From positions 118,509 through 182,508 of the forward strand of contig NZ_AEEC02000008.1 of the NCBI RefSeq assembly GCF_000300975.2: a stretch of DNA of 64,000 nucleotides. The letters run 5' to 3'. Source of the DNA: Herbaspirillum frisingense GSF30 (GTDB lineage: Bacteria > Pseudomonadota > Gammaproteobacteria > Burkholderiales > Burkholderiaceae_D). Below, one piece after another: positions 55,063 through 63,953 of the stretch. The notes under the pieces are model-generated. The model was not told where the DNA came from. It saw only the letters and a list, made by a program, of their open reading frames with translations, and did no database searches. The position numbers and the translations under genes were made by a program. The stretch's first letter is position 1. Every line of letters starts with the position of its first letter.

Positions 55063-56076
55063 CTATTTCACGGTGTCGACGAATTCATCCGTATAGGTCT
55101 TGGACAGGTCCACATGCTTGCCCTTGACGTTGGGATTGAATCCCGAGAGCACCGCCAGCACGGTTTCCGGCCCGCCCTTGGGCATCTTGCCGTCCTGCGA
55201 ATACATGGGCAGCGAGTTGCTCAAGGCCTGCACGTACAGCGGCTTGTTGTTGCCGTAGTAGTCCTTGGGCATCTTGTCGGCGATCTGTTCGGCGCTGTGG
55301 GTGTTGATGAACTTGAGCGTCTTGACGAAGGCACGCGCCAGTTTCTGCGCATCGTCCTTGTGGCTGTTGAGCCAGCTGCGCTGCACATAGACGCTGGACG
55401 CCGGATACAGGCCGCCCAGCGCCTTGACCGTGCCTTCCACGGTGCGCATGTCGATCAGCACCTGGGCGTCACCCGTCTTCAGCAATTGCGAGGCGGTCGG
55501 CTCGGTGGTCATGCCGGCATCGATGCGACCCTGTTTCATGGCGGCGATAAAGGTATTGTCCGCGCCCACCGGCAGCACCGAGAACTGCTTGGAGGTGATG
55601 CCATGGCGCGAGGCCAGGTACTGGGTCAGGAAGTTGGTGGACGAGCCCAGCCCGGTCACACCCAGGGTCTTGCCCTTGGCATCGGCCATGCTCTGGAAGT
55701 GCGGCGCGGCCTTGGTGGAGACCAGCTCTACCTCACCCGGCACCTGGCCCAGGATGGTGATGGCGGTGATTTCCTTGCCCTTGGTCTGCAGGTCGATGGA
55801 GTGGTCGTAGAAACCGACCACGGCCTGCACGGCACCGGCCAGCAGTTCGTTCTCGGCGTCGACGCCGGCCGGCTGCGACTGCAGCTCGACGTCCAGGCCC
55901 TCTTCCTTGAAGTAGCCCAGTTGCTCGGCCAGCTTGGCCGGCAGATAGACCATCTTGTTGATGCCGCCCACCATGATGGTGATCTTGGCGGCAGCCGAGG
56001 CCTGGCCGGGGAAAGCGGCCAGGCTTGCGCCGGCCACGGCCAGCGATAGCAAGGTTTGGCGAATGTTCTTGTTCAC
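55063..56076 (-). CDS. ABC transporter substrate-binding protein (SsuA/NMT1-like), copy 2
   Basis: This is a 337-residue periplasmic binding protein. A Sec signal peptide (to about residue 29, ending SASAAAK) precedes an NMT1/SsuA fold: KITIMVGGINKMVYLPAKLAEQLGYFKEEGLDVELQ, then GAVQAVVGFYDHSIDLQTKGK and KTLGVTGLGSSTNFLTQYLASRHG. The start is GTG at 56076 with AGGAGACA upstream. It is a close paralogue of the gene directly upstream, sharing most of its length; positions such as the GVTGLGSS and LGGLYPASSVYVQRSW segments are nearly identical. Divergence is greatest around residues 105-130, so the two may prefer different ligands. Confidence 0.92.
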   Translation of the reverse strand: MNKNIRQTLLSLAVAGASLAAFPGQASAAAKITIMVGGINKMVYLPAKLAEQLGYFKEEGLDVELQSQPAGVDAENELLAGAVQAVVGFYDHSIDLQTKGKEITAITILGQVPGEVELVSTKAAPHFQSMADAKGKTLGVTGLGSSTNFLTQYLASRHGITSKQFSVLPVGADNTFIAAMKQGRIDAGMTTEPTASQLLKTGDAQVLIDMRTVEGTVKALGGLYPASSVYVQRSWLNSHKDDAQKLARAFVKTLKFINTHSAEQIADKMPKDYYGNNKPLYVQALSNSLPMYSQDGKMPKGGPETVLAVLSGFNPNVKGKHVDLSKTYTDEFVDTVK

Positions 56077-56108
56077 GATGTCTCCTGTTGGTCGAATCGG
56101 GGTGATGC

Positions 56109-56139
56109 GGATGCAGCGGATGCAGCGGATGCAGCGGAT
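56109..56139. repeat. Tandem 9-base repeat between paralogous binding-protein genes
   Basis: GGATGCAGC is repeated three times without interruption (56109-56117, 56118-56126, 56127-56135), with a partial fourth copy (GGAT). It occupies the 97-base gap between the two binding-protein genes. Copy number could vary by slippage. Confidence 0.75.
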
Positions 56140-56173
56140 TCTAGGGTGTTCGGCGCGTGCGTGCAGGGAGGCC

Positions 56174-57229
56174 TTACTTCACCTGATCGACGAACTCGTT
56201 GGTATAGGTCTTGGACAGGTCGATGTTCTTGCCCTTGATGTTGGGGTTGAAGCCGGCCATCACCTTCAACACCTGCTCGGGGCCACCGGCGGGCATCTTG
56301 CCATCGGGTGAATACATGGGCAGCGACGCCTTCAGGGCCTGCACGTAGATGGCCTTGTTGCCGCCGTAGTAATCCTTGGGCATCTTGTCGGCGATCTCTT
56401 CGGCCGAGTGGGTCTGGATGTACCTGAGGGTCTTGACGAAGGCGGTGGCCAGCTTCTGCGACTCGGCCTTGTGGCTGTTCATCCAGGAGCGATGCACGTA
56501 GACGCTGGAAGCCGGATAGAGTCCGCCCAATGCAGCGCGGGTGCCATCGACGCTGCTCATGTCCACCAGCACCTTGGCCGCGCCCGTGGACAGCAGGATG
56601 GAAGTGGTCGGCTCGGTGGTCCAGGCCACGTCCACGCGCTTTTGCTTCATGGCGGCGATGAGCGTATTGCCGGCGCCGACCGGCAGCATCGAGTAGTCAC
56701 CCGACTTCAGGCCGGCACGGCTGGCCAGGTACTGGGCCAGGAAGCTGGAAGACGAGCCCAGCCCGGTCACGCCCAGGGTCTTGCCCTTGAGGTCGGCCAT
56801 GCTGCGCACGCTGTCGGCCAGGTCGGCGCGCACCATTTCCATGCCGCCCGGCACCAGCAACAACTGGGTGATGGAGGTGACTTCCTTGCCCTTGCTCTGC
56901 AGGTCGATGGAGTGGTCGTAGTAGCCGACCACGGCCTGCACGGCGCCGGCCAGCAGCTCGTTCTCGGCATCGACCCCGGCCGGCTGCGACTGCAGTTCCA
57001 CGTCCAGGCCGGCTTCCTTGAAGTAGCCCAGGCTTTCGGCCAGCTTGGGCGGCAGGTAGATGAGCTTGTTGATGCCCCCAACCATGATGATGATCTTGTC
57101 AGCAGCATGGGCCTGCGGCGCGGCCAATGCCAGGGCGCAGGCGGTGATGGCGGTGACGCCAGCAGCGATGAGGGTACGGCGCAAAGGGGTGACGCGGGCT
57201 GACGAAAACACACGAACGGCGTGACGCAT
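56174..57229 (-). CDS. ABC transporter substrate-binding protein (SsuA/NMT1-like), copy 1
   Basis: This is a 351-residue paralogue of the following gene, with the same KIIIMVGGINKLIYLPPKLAESLGYFKEAGLDVELQ opening of the mature domain. The signal peptide is longer (MRHAVRVFSSARVTPLRRTLIAAG...AHAADK). The ATG at 57229 has AGGAGG upstream. As the first gene of the operon it would be most expressed. Two full-length binding proteins feeding one permease-ATPase pair suggest expanded ligand range or recent duplication. The gene is divergent from a two-component regulator gene. Confidence 0.92.
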   Translation of the reverse strand: MRHAVRVFSSARVTPLRRTLIAAGVTAITACALALAAPQAHAADKIIIMVGGINKLIYLPPKLAESLGYFKEAGLDVELQSQPAGVDAENELLAGAVQAVVGYYDHSIDLQSKGKEVTSITQLLLVPGGMEMVRADLADSVRSMADLKGKTLGVTGLGSSSSFLAQYLASRAGLKSGDYSMLPVGAGNTLIAAMKQKRVDVAWTTEPTTSILLSTGAAKVLVDMSSVDGTRAALGGLYPASSVYVHRSWMNSHKAESQKLATAFVKTLRYIQTHSAEEIADKMPKDYYGGNKAIYVQALKASLPMYSPDGKMPAGGPEQVLKVMAGFNPNIKGKNIDLSKTYTNEFVDQVK

Positions 57230-57395
57230 TATGATTGCCTCCTGATTATGGGTGGGATGGTCTGTCGCCATCTTCACTTTTTATTGATCTGCGGGCCTAT
57301 TCTAAGAAGCCGAAACCTTCATCCAGCTTTCCAAAAAACGGCTTTTTTATTTGCAGCGCAACAAAAAAGATGCCAAAGAAACACGAGACTACCGC

Positions 57396-58067
57396 ATGAA
57401 ATTGCTCCTGATCGAAGACAATCCCCAGCTTGCCCACTGGCTGGAGCAGATTCTCAAGGAACACAAGTTCAAGGTCGATATCGCCGCCGATGGCGAGATC
57501 GCCGACCAGGTGCTGCGCGACGAGAACTACGATGTCGTGCTGCTGGACCTGATGCTGCCCAAGATGCATGGCAAGAACGTGCTGCGCCGCCTGCGCGAGC
57601 GCCACAACGGCGTGCCGGTGATGATCCTGACGGCCAGCGGCTCCATCGACGAAAAGGTGGAATGCCTGGGCGCCGGCGCCGACGACTACCTGGTCAAACC
57701 CTTCGAGATCCGTGAACTGGTGGCCCGCATCAAGGTACTGGTGCGCCGCCAGACCCCCGACAAGGCCGCCGAAATCCACTGTGGCGACCTGGTCTACGAC
57801 AGCAACACGCGCCAGTTCGCAGTGGCCGGCACCACCCTGGCGCTGCCGGCGCGCGAGCACGACGTGCTGGAAGTGCTGATGCTCAAGCAGGGCAAGACGG
57901 TCTCCAAGACGGCGTTGATGAAGGGCGTCTTCAGCCTCTCCGAAGAACCCAGCGCGGACGCCATCGAAATCTACATCTCGCGCCTGCGCAAGAAGCTGGA
58001 ACATTCCTCGGCCGCCATCATGACCCTGCGCGGACTGGGCTACCTGCTGCGCCAGAAAGATGATTGA
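57396..58067 (+). CDS. OmpR-family response regulator
   Basis: This is a 223-residue regulator. The receiver begins MKLLLIEDNPQLAHWLEQIL with the phospho-Asp in DVVLLDLMLPKMHGKNVLRR and Lys in ADDYLVKPFEIREL. The C-terminal winged helix includes LPAREHDVLEVLMLKQGKTVSKTALM and ADAIEIYISRLRKKL. Its stop codon overlaps the kinase start by eight bases. It lies between the SsuA-like operon (divergent, 166 bases away) and a polyol-type ABC operon (codirectional), so either could be its target. Confidence 0.92.
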   Translation: MKLLLIEDNPQLAHWLEQILKEHKFKVDIAADGEIADQVLRDENYDVVLLDLMLPKMHGKNVLRRLRERHNGVPVMILTASGSIDEKVECLGAGADDYLVKPFEIRELVARIKVLVRRQTPDKAAEIHCGDLVYDSNTRQFAVAGTTLALPAREHDVLEVLMLKQGKTVSKTALMKGVFSLSEEPSADAIEIYISRLRKKLEHSSAAIMTLRGLGYLLRQKDD

Positions 58068-59454
58068 CAGCCTGCGCCTGCGGCTGCTGTGGTGGCTGCT
58101 GATCCCGATGGCGGTCTATGTGGGCCTGTCCACCAGCGACGCCTACGACAACGCCGTCTCCAGCGCTACCCTGGTGCAGGATCGCGCCCTGCTGGCCTCG
58201 GCCCGCATGATGGCCGGCCAGGTAGGCTGGAACGACGGCGCGCCAGTGGTCTCGGTGCCACCGGCGGCGCTGGAACTGTTCGCCTCGCCAGCGCAGGATG
58301 CCGTCTATTACCAGGTGCGGATGGATGACGACACGCTCCTGGCCGGCCGCCCTGACTTCCCCGCCCAGCCCGACTTTGCGGCGCTCTACCCGGTCTATAC
58401 GACCACCACCTTCGAAGGGCGGCCGCTGCGTGTGGTGAGCTATATCCGCGCCCTGTTCGACGAGGGGACGCTGCGCATGGTGGCGGTCTCGGTGGGCCAG
58501 ACCATGCAGGGGCGCCAGCAGATGATCGACGACCAGTGGCACGCCTCGCTGCGACGCCAGATCGTATTGCTGCTGTTGGCCATCAGCCTGGTGGTGTTGG
58601 GCCTGACCATGGAATTGCGGCCCATCCTGGCGCTCAAGGACGCACTGGCCAGGCGCCAGCCCGATTCGCTCACGCCCCTGCAGGCCGGCGGCCTGCAGCA
58701 GGAACTGCGGCCCATCGTGGAGGCGATCAACCAGTACATCTTCCGCCTCAATGCCCAGGTCACTGTGCAGAAGCGCTTTGTGGCCGATGCCGCGCACCAG
58801 TTGCGTACGCCCCTGGCGGTGATCGACTCGCAGATCCAGTTCGCCCGCCAGCTCGACGATCCGCAGCGGGTGGCCCAGGTGCTGGCCTCGCTGCAGGAGG
58901 GCAGTCGCAGCATGACCGACCTGACCAACAAGCTGCTGATGCTGTCGCAGGCCGAAGCCTCCAACGGCAGCGCCTTCCCGCGCGGGCCGGTGGACCTGCT
59001 GTCGGTGGCGGCAACGGTACTGGAAGAACTGGCCGGGCTGGCCCTGAAAAAGAACATCGACCTCGGCCTGGAGACCACCCTGGAGCGTGCCATGGTCACC
59101 GGCAACGAAGCCCAGCTGGGCGGCATGCTGATGAATCTGATCGACAATGCCCTGCGCTACACCCCGGAGGGCGGCAAGGTCACCGTAGGGCTGGAGCACA
59201 GGCGCAAGGAGGTCATCGTCACGGTGACCGACAATGGTCCCGGCATCCCGGCTGAAGTGCGCGAGCGCGTGTTTGAACGCTTCTATCGCAATGCCCGCCC
59301 GGACCAGCCAGGCTCCGGCCTGGGCCTGGCCATCGTGCGCGAGATCGTGCAGGCCTCGCAGGGCGCGATACGGCTGGAAGTGCCGGCCATCGGCACCGGT
59401 CTGGTGGTGGTGGTCAGCCTGCCCGCCGTGGCTGCCCCGCCCACTGCGTCCTAG
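58060..59454 (+). CDS. Sensor histidine kinase, TctE-like
   Basis: This is a 464-residue membrane kinase. The first helix (LRLRLLWWLLIPMAVYVGLS, about 4-23), a periplasmic domain of about 140 residues, and the second helix (IVLLLLAISLVVLGLTMEL, about 168-186) precede the H-box in VADAAHQLRTPLAVIDSQ and the HATPase domain with NLIDNALRYTPEGG, DNGPGIPAEV and GSGLGLAIVREIVQASQG. The N-terminal region matches the TctE sensor type. It overlaps the regulator gene and forms a pair with it. The ligand is unknown; adjacency to a sugar/polyol importer suggests a small-molecule inducer. Confidence 0.92.
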   Translation: MIDSLRLRLLWWLLIPMAVYVGLSTSDAYDNAVSSATLVQDRALLASARMMAGQVGWNDGAPVVSVPPAALELFASPAQDAVYYQVRMDDDTLLAGRPDFPAQPDFAALYPVYTTTTFEGRPLRVVSYIRALFDEGTLRMVAVSVGQTMQGRQQMIDDQWHASLRRQIVLLLLAISLVVLGLTMELRPILALKDALARRQPDSLTPLQAGGLQQELRPIVEAINQYIFRLNAQVTVQKRFVADAAHQLRTPLAVIDSQIQFARQLDDPQRVAQVLASLQEGSRSMTDLTNKLLMLSQAEASNGSAFPRGPVDLLSVAATVLEELAGLALKKNIDLGLETTLERAMVTGNEAQLGGMLMNLIDNALRYTPEGGKVTVGLEHRRKEVIVTVTDNGPGIPAEVRERVFERFYRNARPDQPGSGLGLAIVREIVQASQGAIRLEVPAIGTGLVVVVSLPAVAAPPTAS

Positions 59455-59675
59455 GCGCGCCAGCGGCAATACAAAATCCTGCAGCGCACATAAAACCTGA
59501 GCAAAAAGTATCACCGGCCTTCACGCTTTTGGCGTGGAGCGCCGCGCCCTGGGCTCGTACTCTTGGCCTGGCCGTCAGACAGGCTGTGTTCGCACTGCGC
59601 TATGTTCCCCGATGCGGTTGCGCGCACGCCGAGACACGTGACAGGTGATCGATAAAAAATATCAGGAGACAAATC

Positions 59676-60947
59676 GTGAACAGGTTCTACTTGGGCGCTG
59701 CGTGCGCCGTCCTTGGTGCTGCGCTGCCGCTGTCGGTATCGGCGCAGTCCTGCAACGTCCCCGTGCTGAAGGTGCTCGCCCAGAAGAGTCTGGGACTGAC
59801 CGTGATGGAAAAATCGCTGGCCGATTACCAGAAGCGCAGCGGTACCCGCGTCGAGATCAGCTACTTCGGCGAGAACGACCGTCGCGCCAAGTCGCGCCTG
59901 GATGCCTCTACCAAGGCCGGTTCGTATCAGGTCTACTACGTCGATGAGGCCAACGTGGCCGAATTCGCCTCGGCCGGGTGGATCGTGCCGCTGCTGAAGT
60001 ATTTCCCCAAGGAAGCCGACTATGATGACTTCCTGCCCGGCCGCCGTGCCGTGGCCAGCTACAAGGATGTAGCCTACTTCGCGCCGCTGATCGGCGGCTC
60101 GGACTTCCTCTTCTATCGCCGCGACCTGCTGGAGAAGGCCGGCCTGCCGGTGCCGCGCTCGCTGGACGAACTGGTGGCCGACATCAAGAAGCTGCATTCC
60201 CCGCCCAATGTCTATGGCTGGGTGGCACGCGGCCAGCGCGGCTCGGGCATGAACGTGTGGCGCTGGGCGCCTTTCATGCTGGCTCAGGGCGGCAGCTGGA
60301 CCGACAAGAACAACCAGCCGGCCTTCAATTCGCCGGCGGCGGTGAAGGCCACGCAGCTCTATGCTGAACTCTTCAAGTACGCGCCACCGGGCGCGGCCAC
60401 CTACGACTGGAGCAATGCGCTGGAAGCCTTCCGCTCCGGCAAGGTGGCCTTCATGATCGAGTCCACGCCCTTTGCCGACTGGATGGAAGACAGCAGCAAG
60501 TCCAGCGTGGCCGACAAGGTCGGTTACGCCCGTCCGCCGGCTCCCCTGCCCTCGGCCGCCTATGGCCACGGCCTGGCCATCTCGGCCGTCGGCGCCAAGG
60601 ATGAATGCACGCGCCAGGCGGCCGGCAAGTTCATCGCCTTCGCCACCGGCAAGGAACAGGAACAGGCCCGCCTGCGCGAAAAGGTCTTCAGCGACTACAA
60701 CCGCAACAGCACCGTCCAGAGCGACTACTTCCAGAAGAACGTCAAGCCGCAGATCCTGGCCGGCCTGAAGGACACCACTCCGGTCTCCAAGCTGACCATC
60801 TGGCCCAGCCCGCAATGGCCGGACATCGGCGACAACCTGGGCGTGGCGCTGGAGGAAGTGTTCACCGGCACGCAGAAGGACATTCCTCGCGCGCTCAACG
60901 ATGCTGCGCAATATGCGCAGGATGCGATGGAACACGCACGCAAATAG
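59676..60947 (+). CDS. ABC sugar/polyol-binding protein
   Basis: This is a 423-residue family 1 extracellular binding protein. Its signal peptide ends near SVSAQSC. Typical segments are VEISYFGENDRRAKSRLDAST, GSYQVYYVDEANVAEFASAGWIVPL, DLLEKAGLPVPRSLDELV and FRSGKVAFMIESTPFADWM. The start is GTG at 59676 with AGGAGAC upstream. With two MalF/MalG-type permeases, a polyol dehydrogenase and a MalK-type ATPase downstream, it belongs to a sorbitol/mannitol/xylitol-like uptake system. A REP-like palindrome separates it from the permease genes. Confidence 0.92.
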   Translation: MNRFYLGAACAVLGAALPLSVSAQSCNVPVLKVLAQKSLGLTVMEKSLADYQKRSGTRVEISYFGENDRRAKSRLDASTKAGSYQVYYVDEANVAEFASAGWIVPLLKYFPKEADYDDFLPGRRAVASYKDVAYFAPLIGGSDFLFYRRDLLEKAGLPVPRSLDELVADIKKLHSPPNVYGWVARGQRGSGMNVWRWAPFMLAQGGSWTDKNNQPAFNSPAAVKATQLYAELFKYAPPGAATYDWSNALEAFRSGKVAFMIESTPFADWMEDSSKSSVADKVGYARPPAPLPSAAYGHGLAISAVGAKDECTRQAAGKFIAFATGKEQEQARLREKVFSDYNRNSTVQSDYFQKNVKPQILAGLKDTTPVSKLTIWPSPQWPDIGDNLGVALEEVFTGTQKDIPRALNDAAQYAQDAMEHARK

Positions 60948-60980
60948 CGGCAAGCCAAACCTCGATCCCACCCCGAGCAC

Positions 60981-61117
60981 CGTTCGGACTGAGTAGCGGC
61001 ATGGCCGCGTATCGAAGGCGCACCTGCACTTGTCGCCGGTTCTTTGCTGAACTTGCACGACTGGCGCAGACACCGCGCGCCTTCGATACGGCCCTGCGGG
61101 CCTACTCAGGACGAACG
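60981..61117. repeat. REP-like long inverted repeat between binding protein and permease genes
   Basis: The segment starting CGTTCGGACTGAGTAG (60981) has a long imperfect complement ending CCTACTCAGGACGAACG (61117). The arms of roughly 40 bases share GCGTATCGAAGGCGC and GCGCCTTCGATACGG, so the whole forms a large cruciform or RNA hairpin. Elements of this composition (TTCGTCCTGAGTAGG...TATCGAAGG) are typical of dispersed REP-type palindromes. Confidence 0.75.
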
Positions 61118-61226
61118 GTCGCCAAGGAATCGGAACGTACTGGCGTGGCGCCGACGCTACGCCTCGCTTAGAAGACGTCGCCGCCGAGGCCCTATCCTTG
61201 GGTCGCGGCGGCTTCCGGAGTCCTGC

Positions 61227-62105
61227 ATGTTCAATCGTGGAAAGACCTCACTACCCTACCTGTTCCTGGGACCCTCACTCCTGGTGATGCTGGTACTGGG
61301 CCTGGTGCCAACAGTGGCGGCGATCAACCTGGCCCTGAAGAACCGCGTGCTGCGCTATCCCGACAGCGACTATGTCTGGCTGCGCAACGTGGAAAGACTG
61401 CTGTCGGACCGGCGCTTCCTCAATGCCATCGAAGTCTCGGCGATCTGGGAAGTGGTGACCGTGCTCGGCGCCGTGGTGGCGGGCATCCTCATCGCCATCT
61501 ATCTCTTCGAAAACGTCCACGGCAAGTGGCGGCACGCCATGTGCGTGCTGCTGATCACGCCGGTACTGCTGCCCCGGGTGTCGGCGGCCTTTATCTGGAA
61601 GTTCATGTATTCGCCGCTGACCGGCATCCTGGGTTGGCTGCTGGGGCTGGTGGGCATCCATGACACGGCCTTCCTGTCCGACCCGGTGATGGCACTGTAC
61701 GCGGTGGCGCTGGTGGACATCTGGCAATGGGGCCTGTTCTTCGCCGTGATCGTGTTGAAGCTGCTGGAAACGCTCCCCCCAGAACCACTGGAAGCGGCCA
61801 GGTTGGACTATGCCCGCACCTGGCAGGTGTATGCCTACATTGCCCTGCCGATGCTGAAGGCCCCACTGATGAGCCTGGTCTTCATCAAGATGGTGGAGTC
61901 GCTGCGTTCCTTCGACCTGATCTACGTGATGACCAAGGGCGGCCCCGGCGTCACCACCGAGACGCTGGACATGTATGCCTATGCGCAAGGGATCGGGCTG
62001 TCCGGCAAGGTCTCGTATGCCTCCACCATGGCGGTACTGATGATGGTGGCGACCACGCTGATCTTTACCCTGATCTGGAAGCGGGTGAGCAAATGGGAAG
62101 ACTGA
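61227..62105 (+). CDS. ABC sugar/polyol permease, MalF-like
   Basis: This is a 292-residue inner-membrane permease with six hydrophobic helices. The start LPYLFLGPSLLVMLVLGLVPT is characteristic, and the EAA loop reads EAARLDYARTWQVYAYIALPMLKAPLMSLVFI, the ATPase contact. The ATG at 61227 has a GGAG site seven bases upstream; the open frame extends further upstream into the REP element. It overlaps the second permease gene by 13 bases. Confidence 0.92.
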   Translation: MFNRGKTSLPYLFLGPSLLVMLVLGLVPTVAAINLALKNRVLRYPDSDYVWLRNVERLLSDRRFLNAIEVSAIWEVVTVLGAVVAGILIAIYLFENVHGKWRHAMCVLLITPVLLPRVSAAFIWKFMYSPLTGILGWLLGLVGIHDTAFLSDPVMALYAVALVDIWQWGLFFAVIVLKLLETLPPEPLEAARLDYARTWQVYAYIALPMLKAPLMSLVFIKMVESLRSFDLIYVMTKGGPGVTTETLDMYAYAQGIGLSGKVSYASTMAVLMMVATTLIFTLIWKRVSKWED

Positions 62106-62905
62106 TCGCACGCTGCGCCGTCTGGGGCGTGGGTATCCTGCTGGTGCTGGTGGCGCTGTTCCCGCTGCTGTGGGCGCTGCTCAATTCGCTCAAGACGCTG
62201 CTGGATATCGTCACGCCCACGCCGCGCTTCTTCTTTACGCCCACGCTGGAGAATTACCGGCAGGTCATCGGCAGCCCGGAAGTGTTGACCGGCCTCACCA
62301 ACAGCGCCGTCATCGTCGGCAGCGCGGTGCTGCTGGGCACGCTCATGGGGGTACCGGCAGCCTATGTGATTGCCCGCTATCACGTCCCGGGCAAGCGGGA
62401 TATCCAGTTCTTCCTGCTGTCGCTGCGCTTCCTGCCGCCGGTGGCGGTGGCCATCCCGCTCATTGCGATCTGGGTTGACCTGGGCCTGTACGACACGCGC
62501 TTCTCGATGGTCGTGACCTATCTGCTGACCACGCTCTCGACCATCACCTGGCTGTCGATCCCGGTGTTCCAGCGCATGCCGCGCGAGATCGAGGAAGCCG
62601 CCACCCTCGACGGCTACGGCCCCTATGCGGTGTTCTGGAAGATCGCCCTGCCCAATTGCGCCGGCACCCTGCTGGGCGGAATCATCTTCAGCTTCGTGCT
62701 GGTCTGGAACGAACTGATGATCGCCCTGGCCCTGACCTCGTCGGCCAGCGCCACCCTGCCGGTGGTGGCCTCGGCCTTTACCTCGATGGGCCAGGAAGTG
62801 CCGTGGGGCGTGATCAATGCCTCCACCGTGCTGCTGGCGCTACCGCCCCTGATCTTCGTCGGCGTATTGAGCCGGCTGTTGAATTCCATGCTCAAAGCAA
62901 AATAG
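62093..62905 (+). CDS. ABC sugar/polyol permease, MalG-like
   Basis: This is a 270-residue permease with six hydrophobic helices. The first helix is [35 protein letters not shown] and the EAA loop ([24 protein letters not shown]) fit the MalG half. The C-terminal [25 protein letters not shown] is typical. The ATG at 62093 lies inside the end of the first permease gene, so the two are coupled. Confidence 0.93.
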   Translation: MGRLIARCAVWGVGILLVLVALFPLLWALLNSLKTLLDIVTPTPRFFFTPTLENYRQVIGSPEVLTGLTNSAVIVGSAVLLGTLMGVPAAYVIARYHVPGKRDIQFFLLSLRFLPPVAVAIPLIAIWVDLGLYDTRFSMVVTYLLTTLSTITWLSIPVFQRMPREIEEAATLDGYGPYAVFWKIALPNCAGTLLGGIIFSFVLVWNELMIALALTSSASATLPVVASAFTSMGQEVPWGVINASTVLLALPPLIFVGVLSRLLNSMLKAK

Positions 62906-62913
62906 GAGACCCC

Positions 62914-63951
62914 ATGCAAGCCCTCGTACTCGAAGCCACCCGCGAACTGAAGCTGCGCGAGATCGACCTGCCGCAACAGGTGGGACCGCAGGATGTACGC
63001 ATCCGCATCCATACCGTGGGCATCTGCGGCAGCGACCTGCATTACTACACCCACGGCAGCATCGGCCCCTTCAAGGTAGAAGCGCCGATGGTCCTGGGCC
63101 ATGAAGCCTCCGGCACGGTAGCCGAGGTCGGGGCCGAGGTCACCCATTTGAAGGTGGGCGACCGCGTCTGCATGGAGCCGGGCATCCCGCGCCTGGATTC
63201 GCCGGCCACGCTGCGCGGCCTATACAACCTCGACCCGGCGGTACGCTTCTGGGCCACGCCGCCGATCCATGGCTGCCTGACCGGTAGCGTGGTGCATCCC
63301 GCCGCCTTCACCTATCGCCTGCCGGACAATGTCAGCTTCGCCGAGGGCGCCATCGTCGAGCCACTCTCCATCGGCCTGCAAGCCGCCACCAAGGCGCGCA
63401 TGAAACCGGGCGACACGGCCGTGGTGATCGGCGCCGGCACCATCGGTGCGATGACGGCCCTGGCCGCTCTGGCCGGTGGCGCGGCACGGGTGATCCTGGC
63501 CGACGTGGTGGCGGAGAAACTGGCGCACTTCGCCGGCAACCGTGCCGTCACCACGGTCGATGTGTCGCAACATTCGCTGGTGGACGTAGTGCGCCAGCTC
63601 ACCGGCGACTGGGGCGCGGATGTGGTGTTCGAGGCCTCCGGCCATGGCGGGGTCTATCAGAGCCTGATGGACCTGGTCTGCCCGGGCGGCTGCGCGGTGC
63701 TGGTGGGCATGCCGCCGGAACCGGTGGCGCTAGACGTGGTGGCCATGCAGACCAAGGAAGTGCGGCTGGAATCGGTCTTCCGCTATGCCAATATCTTTCC
63801 CAGGGCGCTGGCATTGATCAGCTCGGGCATGATCGATGTGAAGCCTTTCATTTCACGCAAATTCCCCTTCTCGCAAAGCATCCGCGCCTTCGAGGAAGCC
63901 GCCAGCGGACGTCCCCAGGACGTCAAGATCCAGATCGAGATGGAAGGCTGA
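62914..63951 (+). CDS. Zinc-dependent sorbitol/xylitol-type dehydrogenase
   Basis: This is a 345-residue medium-chain dehydrogenase. Zn and substrate motifs are [16 protein letters not shown] (catalytic Cys) and [18 protein letters not shown] (His-Glu); [15 protein letters not shown] follows. The NAD fold has [43 protein letters not shown] lacks the four-cysteine structural-zinc cluster of alcohol dehydrogenases, as in polyol dehydrogenases. It oxidises a polyol (sorbitol, xylitol or similar) to a ketose. AGGAG precedes the ATG. It starts nine bases after the permease gene, consistent with catabolism of the imported substrate. Confidence 0.93.
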   Translation: MQALVLEATRELKLREIDLPQQVGPQDVRIRIHTVGICGSDLHYYTHGSIGPFKVEAPMVLGHEASGTVAEVGAEVTHLKVGDRVCMEPGIPRLDSPATLRGLYNLDPAVRFWATPPIHGCLTGSVVHPAAFTYRLPDNVSFAEGAIVEPLSIGLQAATKARMKPGDTAVVIGAGTIGAMTALAALAGGAARVILADVVAEKLAHFAGNRAVTTVDVSQHSLVDVVRQLTGDWGADVVFEASGHGGVYQSLMDLVCPGGCAVLVGMPPEPVALDVVAMQTKEVRLESVFRYANIFPRALALISSGMIDVKPFISRKFPFSQSIRAFEEAASGRPQDVKIQIEMEG

Positions 63952-63953
63952 CC

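Noticed and set aside
56101..56140. Short repeat cluster as a CRISPR array
   Set aside because: Nine-base units without spacers; a simple tandem repeat.
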